Source: Passalora sequoiae (lineage: Eukaryota; Ascomycota; Dothideomycetes; Mycosphaerellales; Mycosphaerellaceae). Taken from it: DNA of 64,000 nt. The position numbers and the translations under genes are program-made. The stretch is taken from NCBI GenBank assembly GCA_013248845.1, contig WSQC01000009.1, positions 62,001-126,000 on the forward strand, written 5' to 3'. Positions 1-10,300 of the stretch are shown one piece after another. The stretch's first letter is position 1. Each line of letters starts with the position of its first letter. Below the pieces are notes generated by a model that saw only the letters and a list, made by a program, of their open reading frames with translations, was not told the DNA's origin and searched no databases.

Positions 1-1190
1 TATTATATAGATAAATAGTAAGGAGCTAAGTATATTAAAGGTCTAATAGAAGCGTAAGCTTAATAAAGTATATAATTCTATATAGGAGCTATAGAACTAG
101 ATTATAAAAATAGAGGATCCTTAGAGGAAGAAGATAGGCTTTTAAAGTATAGATAATAGTATAGCTAAATCTAAGAGGAGGTGTCTCCCGCTCTATAATA
201 GAGAGTAATATATAGTATTAAAGTCTATAGTATATCTAATTAATCTTTCCTTAAAGGTAGAAGAGTATCTAGTCTAACTAGATCTAAAGGTAAAAGAGTA
301 TCTAGTCTAACTAGATCTAAAGGTAAAAGAGTATCTAGTCTAACTAGATCTAAAGGTAAAAGAGTATCTAGGCTATCTACCTTTTAGTATTATATAATAT
401 TATATTTATCCTACTTTAAGCGCCTATTAATTAAGATCTAGTACTAGCGGTATAGCTACTACTAGAAATACTTTAGATATAGTTATATCTAACTAGAATA
501 TATAAGTCTACTTTAAGAACGCTTAGATACTTACTAATTAAATAATAGATAGAGGAGAAGGAGATATTACTCTAGAACTAGTAGAAGAGAATCCGTTAGC
601 CTAGTAAGAGTACTCTACTACTATAGGAGCTAATATAAAATATCTTTAGCGTAACTATACTACCTTATAGTTAGACCGCGTATAGTTAGAGTAACTAGCG
701 TTACTTTACTATACTACTTTTATACTTTAAAATATATAGTTATACTCTCTACCTCTTAATAAAGAGGTATATACCCTATAGGTAAGATATAGAGCTCGCT
801 ATCTAAATATATATTAAATTATTTACCCTAAAATAATAAATACCTATTATGCTAATACTGAATTACTACTAATATATTAAGATTATACTACTAAGATAGT
901 AGTAACATACCTAAACTTAACTATTAAGGACCGTAATTTTAAATAGTAGTAATAAGTAGAGATATAATTAGAAGATATATATTATAGGATAGTAAGGTAA
1001 TAGCTAGCTAGGACTTATAATACTTTATAGCTTATAATACTATATATATAGATAGCATAATTTTAATTCTTTATATAAGTAAGCTCCTTTATATCTATCT
1101 TAACCTTAAGGTTGTATCTAATATAAATAGATTACTAAGGGTTAGTATATATAATACTTACTATCTTAATAAATATATCTAATTATATTA
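1..1190. repeat. AT-rich RIP-mutated flank, no intact gene
   Basis: The stretch is dominated by TA steps, CTA/TAG words and almost no CA or TG, as expected after CpA-to-TpA mutation of repeated DNA. No open frame of useful length survives on either strand. It abuts the copia element and has the same composition, so it is probably an older transposon remnant into which the element inserted. I cannot identify the family. It contains the 33-bp tandem repeat listed separately. Confidence 0.7.
252..379. repeat. 33-bp tandem repeat, about 3.9 copies
   Basis: Four successive units begin at 252, 285, 318 and 351, each starting TAAAGGTA and containing AGAGTATCTAG. The first three are nearly identical, and the fourth diverges after AGAGTATCTAG. 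The near identity inside an otherwise heavily mutated block suggests either expansion after the mutation wave or that the unit has few remaining CpA targets. Function unknown. Confidence 0.85.
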
Positions 1191-1194
1191 ATAA

Positions 1195-1868
1195 TTTATT
1201 AGTTTATAATCTTTATCGTAATACTACTAGCTATTAATTAGGGTAATAGCGGCTACTCGAAGAGACACTTCTAGATTATTACTAGAAGTTAAATATAAGA
1301 AGTTAGAATTATTTGGATTTACTAATTGCTATATTAATTTAACTATATTACATAATATAGTAGGTGCCTTAGGCATCTAGCAAGGTCTATATAGCAATAA
1401 TGGACTTTTAGCCAACTTAAGTTGATGCTAAAATCCGAATAATCCTTGTAATCATCTATAAGACTAGACCTAATTAGGTAATACTCACCTAATATAGTAT
1501 CGGTATACTAGTGTACCGATAAGTACTAAGTCTCGCGTTATAGATCCTTCTAGAACGCGAGATATCAGTAATAAAAGAAGGTCTAGAATGTAACTTCTTC
1601 TAATCTTAGAGATAAGGCACTACGAGAATATTCTATTATATTCTCTGATTACGCAAGCTATATAGTAGCTTACGCGTACATTAGAATGTTCTAGATACCT
1701 ACGTATAGTATAAGTACTTAGTAGAGTTATACTTAGATAGAAAACGAAGAATAATAAGAAAGTAAAGACTCTTATACTTACTACTACTTCTACTACTCCT
1801 CCTACTCGATTATACTTTTACGCTAAACTCAATACGGCTATACCGCACGATCTAATTACCCTCGAACA
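1195..1868 (+). repeat. 5' LTR of the copia element
   Basis: It aligns over its whole length with 7871-8595, sharing blocks such as GTCTCGCGT, AAGGCACTACGAGAATATTC and GATTACGCAAGCTATATAGT. The 5' copy is 674 bp and the 3' copy 725 bp; most of the difference is a block of about 54 bp, present only in the 3' copy after GCTATATTAATT. The right end ends ACA just before the primer-binding site. The left end reads TTTATTAG where the 3' LTR has TGTATTAG, consistent with a lost TG terminus. Confidence 0.85.
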
Positions 1869-1881
1869 GGTTATGAGCCCG
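1869..1881 (+). promoter_or_regulatory. Primer-binding site, initiator tRNA-Met anticodon half
   Basis: GGTTATGAGCCCG follows the 5' LTR with no gap. Its complement, CGGGCTCATAACC, contains the CAT anticodon with flanking stem bases of initiator tRNA-Met. Drosophila copia is known to prime from an internal, anticodon-side fragment of the same tRNA rather than from its 3' CCA end. This site has kept its sequence while the surroundings decayed. Confidence 0.75.
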
Positions 1882-1901
1882 TCTTAGCTCTTAGCCTTGA
1901 G

Positions 1902-1929
1902 AAACAAACAAACAAACAAACAAACAAAT
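1902..1929 (+). repeat. (CAAA)n microsatellite in the retrotransposon leader
   Basis: About seven uninterrupted AAAC/CAAA units sit 20 bp after the primer-binding site. They are rich in CpA yet unmutated, in contrast to nearly all CpA sites nearby, so the run probably expanded after the mutation episode. Confidence 0.85.
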
Positions 1930-2517
1930 AAGCAAGCCTAAAGTACTCAAAGAAGGTTTCTAGAAACTTCGACGCCTACAGGGGTACCCTGCCTTCTAGA
2001 AACTTCTCGAAACTCAAAACGGAGATAAGCCCGGTAACGCTCTACACTCTACGACCAATCACAGCCCCGGTCACCCCGGACCGCGCTAAGCCTAATCGGG
2101 AAAGTCGCTTCCTGCGAGCTCTAAACTAGATTACGATTTACTACGATCGATCAAACTTCGAAAAATTAATATCTCTATCAATATTAGAGGTATCGCGACA
2201 AATAGACCTAATTCCGGACCGCCTAAGTACGACGGACACGACTAATCGGGAGCCCTTGGCGTTCAAAGTCCCTACGACGCGTAACTCGGAGTAATTTGAG
2301 ATTTATTACGTTACTAGTAGTAGAAAAGCCTTCCTAGCCCGCAGGTTAAGGCACCTACTAGCAAGTCGCATTACTAATACGTTAGGACGAGAAAATAGCG
2401 AAATCTAGGGGTGAAACCTGCGAAAGTAGCTAGAAGTATTGTGCCTATCTCCCGATAAAAAGAGAGAGAAGGGAAGACTACTTCTTTATACGACTTATAA
2501 ACCGCTTATAACTAGTA

Positions 2518-5500
2518 ATGTCTTCGCAATCTAGCGATAGATTACTTAGTTTTACGCGGCTTAAAGGCCAAAGTAACTACGAATTTTGGGCCTTAAGAAT
2601 AAAGTCGTATTTAGTAAAAGAGGGTCTTTCTAGCGCTATAGAAGATGAAAATAGCGAGCCTAGCGCCGATATAGACGCTAAGGCACTCGCTATAATCCGT
2701 CTCGCTATAGAAGACGGGCCGTTACTTCAAATTCAAAGTAAAGAAACGGCTATAGAAGCGTAGAATTCCTTAAGGGACTTATATAGTCCTAAAGGATTTA
2801 ACTCGTCGTTCTTATTATTACGCGAGTTATTTAATACTACGCTATCGTCTTCTAAAAACAATATAGAGACATATACAACTACTATTCGCCGGCTATATGA
2901 AAAACTAAAGTCAAACGGCATAGAAATACCTAAAACGGTTATTCTAGCTTAGACTTTAAACAATTTAAACGGCGAATACGAGTTATTTATTACTTCTATA
3001 ACGCAGACCCTTCGAAAGGACGAAAAGGCACTCGATATAGAAGAGCTATTCTCTAATTTATTAGACGAATCGCGTCGCTATAAAGCTAGGGACCGCAAAG
3101 AAGAAGCCCTATTTACTAGCGATCGATTTAAGTCTAAAAAGCGTTTTAAGAAAGGCTTTAAACAAGTTAATAAAGACTCTAAGAAGCCTAGAGACGCTTC
3201 TAAGTATTACACCTATTATAAAAAGGAAGGACACCTTGAATCAAACTGCTATTCTAAGAACAGGTGGCCTAAATCGCGTTTTAATAATAATAAACGCGAT
3301 AATAAAGGTGCTAGAGAGGAAAATGAGAATCTACTTGCTATAAATAATATTTCTAGCGAAGAAGAAGTACTCTATTCCTCTATAGAAGAGAATATAAGCT
3401 CTAATAGCCTAGAGTAAAAAGATATAAATGTATTACGCGCTATAGACTACGATAAGAGCGCTAATATAACTAAATTTGCTATCGATTCGGGTGCTACTAG
3501 GCATATTATAGCAAACAAGGACTACTTTACCTCGTTTGCCTATAAAACTACTTTAATTAAGTGGGGAAAAGCCGGGAAAATAGTAAGCTACGGAGTAAGA
3601 GACGCTAGAATCCGCTTTAAGGATACTAATAGAAGCGTTATCCTTACTAATTGTATCTTTGCGCCTGAGTTTAGGATTAATCTAATCTCTCTAGCGCAAT
3701 TAGATACCCGTAATTGCTATGCCCGGCTAAGGAGCGGAAAACTCGATCTTTATAGCTCGAATAATAATCTAATAACTCGAGCTTTAAGAGAGAAATCTCT
3801 TTATAGAGTCGAAGTTTTTGCTCCTAATAAGAGTGCCGCTATACCCGCTTCTAAAGACGAAGAAACCTTTCTTATAGAGTCTAATAACGACTCTTATCTT
3901 TAGCATAAAAGACTAGGACATATTAGTCCTAATGCCTTATCAAAACTAGGCATTAAAGTCGATGCTAAAGACGCACGAATTACAAATTGCGAAGTATGCC
4001 TTAAGTCTAAGTTTACTCGCAAAATAAACCGTTCTATAAGTATAAAAGCTACTGCCTTCCTAGATAAAATAGCTTGCGATATTTGCGGACCTATAACACC
4101 GAGTACTAACTTAGGATATCGCTATTTTATATCTTTTATAGATAGCTATTCTAGGTATATAGAGGCAGACTTAATAAAGGAGAAATCCGATGCTTTCTAC
4201 TGCTTTAAGAACTATAAAATTCGTAGCGAGAACTCTTTGTCTAATAGTAGTAAACGCCCTAGACTAAAAGCTTTTAAAAGCGATAACGCTAAGGAGTTAA
4301 CAAGTAATGAGTTTAATACTCTACTCTAAAATAGCGGAATAATACGCGAGCTAAGTAGTCCATATAGTCCCGAACAAAATGGACTAATAGAACGTCCTAA
4401 TAGGACGTTAATGTCTAAAGTCAGGGCGCTACTAAAAGAAGCGGGGTTACCGAACAAATTTTAGGGCGAGGCCTTATTATCGGCTATCTATATCTATAAT
4501 AGATTGCCGCATTCGGCATTAGGCTTTAAAACACCCTACGAAGTAAGGTTTGGTAAGAAACTAAGTCTAGAAGACTTAGAAAGAATAAAAATCTTCGGTT
4601 CTATAGCATATTATAAGAATCCTAGTCCTAAAAAGCTCGAAAATCGCGCTAAAAAGGCAATATTACTAGGATATACCGATTATAACAATTATCGGTTACT
4701 AGATCTAGAATCAAAACGAGTTGTTTATGCTCGCGACGTTAAGATTCTAGAAGGAATATACCTTAATATGCCTAAAACTGAGGAAAAGTTTGCTCTAGAA
4801 GACAAAGAAGTCGGATTCGAAGATTTAACAATCAACGAGTTAAATAAATCAAATTATACCCCAAATAATGCGGTTAGCGCTGATCCGCAACTTAGAAATC
4901 CTAAGAATAGTATTAACAAAGATAATACTACTTCGTATACTAATTTAGGGGGTGATTTTGAAGCTAATAATGACTTAAATAGTCAAAATAGCTTAAATGA
5001 CTCGTTAGAATCCAATAATAGTAGCAATTCTCGTACGCTTTCGCAAAGAAATAGCGAAATAGATCCTCTAATAGAGGATAACAACTATAATAGCGACGAG
5101 AATAATAATACTAGACTCGTTACTTCTAGTCGTACTTTAGAAGACGACGGTTTAGAAGACGAGTTAGCGCTACTATCTTCTTTAGCAAACTATAATATTG
5201 AAGATCCCGAGACCTATAAAGAGGCTATAACTAGTCCTAATAAAAACCATTGGTTAAAGTCGATGCAGTCTGAAATAGACGACTTAAACAAGTTAAATAC
5301 TTGGAATTTAGTCGACTTACCTAAAGGACGAGTAGCTCTTAAAGGCCGATGGGTTTATAAGACTAAAACTAACCCTTACGGCAAAATCATTAAATATAAA
5401 AGCCGATGGGTAGTTAAGGGCTTTAAACAAATAAAAGGGATCGATTTTGACGAGACCTTTAGTAATACCTGCCGCCCTAAAACTTGGCGAGCTTTATTCT

Positions 5501-6753
5501 ATAAGGCGGCTAATTTAAATTGAGAAATAAAGCAATAGGACGTTGAACTCGCTTTCCCTAATTCGCCTATAGATAAAGAGATCTACGTCGAACAACCGAA
5601 TGGTTTTATCGATCCTAAGAGCCCTAATAAAGTGTGTCGACTTAACACTGCCTTATATGGCTTAAAATAAGCGTCTAGGCAGTAGTATTTATATCTAAAG
5701 TCAATACTTAAGCGCTTAGGCTTTAAGCCTTTAAGAAAAGACGAAGCGGCCTTTATAAATACTAGGGATAACGTGATTATTACATGTTACGTAGACGATA
5801 TGCTTATATTTAGCCCTAGTAACGCTAAAGTCAAAGAACTTAAGCGTAATTTATTAAAGGACCTAGAACTAAGCGACCTAGGCGACGTAAAATACTACCT
5901 AGGAATAGAGGTATATCGCGATAGAGATACTAAGACTATAACTCTCTCGCAACAAGGTTACCTCGAGAAAATACTAAATCGCTTTAATAAGAAAGGTCTA
6001 AGGCTAGTTAGCTCGCCTATCGAAGTAGGCCTTCGTTTAGAAAAGCCTAGCGCTAATTTTGAAGCGTCTCTTAAAGATACTTAGCAATTTCAAGCCGAGG
6101 TCGGGTCCTTATTATATCTAGCGACTAAAACTCGCTTAGATATAAGCTACGCTATCGGACAGGTAGCTAAATATATGTCAAATCCGGACGATTTACATTT
6201 TAAAACTCTAGAACGGATCTGGAAATATTTAAACGATACTAAGGCTTATAAACTAACGCTAGTCTATAAAGCGCAATCGCCACCCCTATTAAAAGGCTAT
6301 AGCAATGCCAATTGGGGGGGTGATTATACGACTAGACGTAGTACTACCGGATATATCTTCTATTTAGGACCTAATAGAACGGCGCCTATTAGTTGGCGCT
6401 CTATGCTTTAAAAATTGGTCGCACTTAGTAGTTGTAAAGCCGAATATATGGCCCTAAAAGAGACGCTAAAAGAGTTCTTATTTCTAAGGGATTTATTCCT
6501 AGAAATAGATATTAGTACGGGCCAAAATTTGATCTATACCGATAGTAAATCGGCTATAGAACTTGCGAATAATCCGGAGCATCACGCTAAGACAAAGCAT
6601 ATCGATATACAATATCACTTAGTCCGCGAGTGTGTAAACGAGTCTATTATAAGCCTAGAATATCTTCCTACTAGGGAACAAATCGCGGACATTCTTACTA
6701 AAGGCTTAGACTCGGTAAATTTTAAGCGGCTCCGAGATATTATCTATTCGTAA
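2518..6753 (+). pseudogene. copia gag-pol polyprotein, single frame with at least 12 stops
   Basis: One reading frame of 1,411 codons runs from the ATG at 2518 to the TAA at 6751 without any frameshift. In order it shows: a gag N-terminus; a zinc knuckle near 3208-3255 in which the first two cysteines read as tyrosine; a protease motif DSGATRHI near 3485; a pre-integrase HH-CC motif (HKRLGH to CEVC); an integrase core with IDSYSRY, SDNAKE and GLIER; reverse transcriptase with YVDD (about 5790) and YLGIEV; and RNase H with CKAEYMAL and YTDSKSA. Stops are at 2761, 2950, 3415, 3901, 4327, 4462, 5521, 5536, 5668, 5683, 6082 and 6409. In each the expected residue is Trp or Gln, so each fits TGG or CAA/CAG turned into a stop. 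Confidence 0.92.
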
Positions 6754-7859
6754 TAGAAGACGGCATTGTTTTTCCTCTTTAGGAGGTTATAAGTTCTTAG
6801 GAGCTTATAACAAGAGGTTTTTTATCTTTGCCGGGGGTTATTCTATACTCTTTTCTCTTCTCTATAGTAGGAGAGTTTTTAACGAGGTAGAAGAGACCCT
6901 AATCTTTACTCCTAGAAAGTTATACTCTATAGGGTCTTAAAAAGGCTAGCTAGTAATTGCTTTAATAAATTCAATGACCCGAAGATTAGAGTAAGGCCTT
7001 CGAACTACTATTTTTCCTTTAAAGAAAGGTTTTTAAGTAGAGTAGAAGAGCCTTTATCCCTATCCGAGAGCTATAGAGTAGGTCGCGAAATATTAGCTCG
7101 TAGACGAAGGGATATAGTAGGTTTTATGAGTCTAGAACTATAAACGGGTACTAGAATAGGCACTAAAAGTATTCCTAATAAAAGAAGGACGCTTCGAGTA
7201 TATTAGGAATCTACGAGTCACTTTATACTCAATTATAAATAAGGTAGACCTAAGTTCCCTAGTCTAATATAGTAGGATACCTTTTCCTTAGGTATACTTA
7301 CTTAAGATTAGAAGGAATAAGTCGGATGCCTTATAAGGAAATACTCGAATCAGAGTAAGAGAATTGTCTTTACTCTATTTTCGAGTATTACTTGTCTAAG
7401 CTATATTTAGGCAGTTGTATAAGTCCTAATTAATTGTTTTACTATCAAATTACTTTTAGTAAGTCGACAGTAAGGCAATATAGCTTAGACGGCGAGGTTA
7501 CCCCTAAAGAAGCGCCTTAGAAGTTTTATAACGACCTAAAAGAGTAACGATATAAGGTCCCGGTTGGGTATAGAGAAAATTTCCTTATATCTAGTTATAC
7601 GAAGAGCTTCTACGCTAGGTCCCTAAAGGGATAGTTAAAATGTTCCTAGCGCGGTTAAGCTAATACTAGGAACTACTTAGGAGGGGTCTCTTAAGCCTAG
7701 TTAAAATTCGGATCCGTACCGTATAGCGTCGTCGTTATACCTATACTTGAAAGCTATAGTATAGGGGTTTAGAGTCTTGCAAACTCTAGACAATACCCGT
7801 AATAATAATACCCTATTATATACTAGGATTTATACCTAGTAGTAGTATTACTTAGTAAA
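6754..7859 (+). other. Long 3' untranslated region of the copia element
   Basis: There are 1.1 kb between the gag-pol stop and the polypurine tract, which is long for a copia element. I see no surviving open frame on either strand. The second half (about 7370-7760) resembles sequence found again beyond the 3' LTR at about 8660-9050. Confidence 0.6.
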
Positions 7860-7870
7860 GATTAAGGGGG
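7860..7870 (+). promoter_or_regulatory. Polypurine tract of the copia element
   Basis: The purine-rich run ending AAGGGGG lies immediately 5' of the TGTATTAG start of the 3' LTR, the position of the plus-strand primer for reverse transcription. Confidence 0.65.
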
Positions 7871-8595
7871 TGTATTAGTTTATAATCTTTATCGTAATAC
7901 TACTAGCTATTGATTAGGGCAATAGCGGCCACTCTAAGAGACACTTCTAGATTGTTACTAGAAGTTGAATATAAGAAGTTATAATTATTTGGATTTATTA
8001 ATTGCTATATTAATTCGAGTATACGCCGTATACGGATAAGACTTTGTATATAGCGGGGTATACTATAGACCTAACTATATCACATAACATAGTAGGTGCC
8101 TTAGGCATCTAGCAAGGTCTATATAGCAATAATAGACTTTTAGCTAACTTAAGTTGATGCTAAGATCCGAATAATCCTTGTAATCATCTATAAGACTAGA
8201 CCTAATTAGGTAATACTCACCTTATATAGTATCGGTATACTAGTGTACCGATAAGTACTAAGTCTCGCGTGATAGATCCTTCTAGAACGCGAGATATTAG
8301 TAATAAAAGAAGGTCTAGAATATAACTTCTTCTAATCTTAGAGATAAGGCACTACGAGAATATTCTATTATATTCTCTGATTACGCAAGCTATATAGTAG
8401 CTTACGCGTACATTAGAATGTTCTAGATACCTACGCATAGTATAAGTACTCAGTAGAGTTATACTTAGATAGTATTAAGAAATAATAAGAAAGATAGTTA
8501 AGACTCTTATACCTACTCCTACTAATAATTACCTAATTATACTTTACGCTATACTTAGTATAGCTATAGTATACTAGTCTAGTTACCTATTAATA
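7871..8595 (+). repeat. 3' LTR of the copia element
   Basis: It begins TGTATTAGTTTATAATC and matches the 5' LTR, with many scattered transitions plus an additional block of about 54 bp at about 8018-8072. The right end is set by alignment: the ACA terminus of the 5' copy corresponds to ATA at 8593-8595 here. Confidence 0.85.
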
Positions 8596-9540
8596 TAGAG
8601 TATAAAAGCTTATAGAAGATAATTCTAAGGGATAGTAGTATTATCCCTAAAGAGAATCTTTTTAACTCTATTCTTAAGTATTACTTATCTAAGTTATATT
8701 TTAGTAGTAGTAAAAGTCCTAATTAATTATCTTATTATTAAATTACCTTTCAAAAGGTATAGTAGGGTAATATAGCTAAAACTTACCCCTAAGAAGTACC
8801 TTAGAAATATTTATAACAATCTAAGAATAATAATAAGGTCCTTATTAGGTATAGATAAAACATCCTTATATCTAGTTATATAAAGAGCTTCTACGCTAGT
8901 TCCTTAAAGGGATAGTTAAAATACTCCTATTTTATTAGCTAATAATACTAGGAACTAACTAAGAGGAGTCTCTTAAGCCTAGTAAGTATAAGCTATTATA
9001 ATAGTAGATAGTACCCTTTCAAGCTATATTTTCTATAGTCTAAAGATTAAGACTACTTATATACTATTAAAAGGTAGCGTAGTAGTAAGTATAGCTTATA
9101 CTTCCTATAATTATATATATATATTATCTCTTTAAAACTTTTAAACTAGACACTATAGTAAGAGTAGGTATAACTAGTAGTAAGAAGGAGGTAAAGTAGA
9201 TATAAGATTACTTAGCGCTTCTATAAGGAGTCTAATACTAAGACTATTCTTTAATAAGAGTAAAGATACTAGACCTAGTTCTATACTACTCTTAGTTAAT
9301 AATATATCTATATAAGTATAGAAAGAGGATAATAACTATAGGTACCCTTACTTAATAAGTAGGCCTTTAATCTTACTATATCCTTACTAGTAGAAGTTTA
9401 ACTTAGCTTTTATGTATTATAGTATAACCGCTATATCTCTACTAACTAACTTTATATATACTATAAAGTAAGATAGTATTATCTTCTATTTAAGATTAGT
9501 CTCGCTTATTTAATTAATCAAAAAGTAGCTAATACGTCGC
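8596..9540. repeat. AT-rich RIP-mutated flank with copy of retrotransposon 3' region
   Basis: Composition is the same as 1-1190. About 8660-9050 is a diverged direct copy of about 7370-7760, recognisable by shared strings such as AGAGCTTCTACGCTAG, AAAGGGATAGTTAAAAT and GTCTCTTAAGCCTAGT. The rest (9060-9540) has no recognisable content. The block ends abruptly near 9540, after which GC-rich sequence begins. Confidence 0.7.
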
Positions 9541-10300
9541 TCGAAGTCATCTCGCTTACTCGACTACTCGATGTAGATTGCGCGAGACTGACGCGCTGCG
9601 TCGCGTCGCGTCCGTAAGATTAGCATTGTAGATACACGTCATCTCACTTCTGCGAGCACCCGCAACACTTCATCTTCCCCAACCCACACTCATCTTCCTG
9701 ACTTGATCTCGACACAAAGGAAAGGAACATATTTTGTACATCATTACGTCGCGCGCTCCTCATCTCGTCGGCACATTACACACCAGGATGCAAACGTCGC
9801 ATCTTGCTGAACGCCTCACCGTGGCGTAGTAGGATCGTCAGTCCCGACCACCACGATGCAGACGTATCATCTTATCGAGGCCTCATATCTCATGCCCGCT
9901 TCATCGGACGCGAGGGTCATTTCGACAACAATCTAATGACAGTATCTGTTTGTCCTTGATGGCGTGTCGCTCCGAGATAAGTGTCTCACTGGCTTGCTTG
10001 ATGCCGCTCGGCGGACGGCTGAGATGAAGCATCTCGATGCGAACACTGCCAGATCTTTTCATCTCTGATTTTCATTCTTCTATAGCCGACCTGACTCTAT
10101 ACATTTCCTTTCTCTACCTTTGTGTACGCTGACCTGATCCCAAGCTAGTTCTGATCCACCAATCTAGACTCATCTGGCCTGGACTTGTCACTCACTCGGT
10201 ACAACTACGGACCTACTCTCATCATCCCAAAGCATCCTGCATCAAGCTAATATCATCCAGTCTCCCAACTCAAAGCAACCAAAGCAACACACTGCCCACT
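9541..10300 (+). promoter_or_regulatory. Upstream region of the 10301 gene, with a 38-bp direct repeat
   Basis: This is gene-free GC-balanced DNA. Two related 38-bp segments lie at 9781-9818 and 9849-9886, both with a GATGCA(A/G)ACGT core; the first forms the inverted repeat GATGC-N7-GCATC. A pyrimidine-rich stretch at about 10070-10125 resembles the CT-rich tracts often found just before transcription starts in filamentous fungi. These are position-based inferences, not mapped sites. Confidence 0.4.

Larger units (their letters stand above)
1195..8595 (+). mobile_element. Ty1/copia LTR retrotransposon, complete but RIP-inactivated
   Basis: The element is 7.4 kb. It has two LTRs, a primer-binding site directly after the 5' LTR, one gag-pol frame in the copia order (gag, protease, integrase, reverse transcriptase, RNase H) and a purine run (AAGGGGG) directly before the 3' LTR. 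The integrase-before-RT order places it in Ty1/copia rather than gypsy. It is dead: at least 12 in-frame stops, mutated zinc-knuckle cysteines, and a TG-to-TT change at the 5' end. I could not find a matching target-site duplication (AATAA before, TAGAG after), perhaps because mutation erased it or my ends are a few bases off. Confidence 0.9.

Noticed and set aside
252..379. 33-bp array considered as a CRISPR
   Set aside because: Units are contiguous with no spacers; the host is eukaryotic.
1190..8600. Target-site duplication of the copia element
   Set aside because: AATAA and TAGAG at the deduced ends do not match; not claimed.
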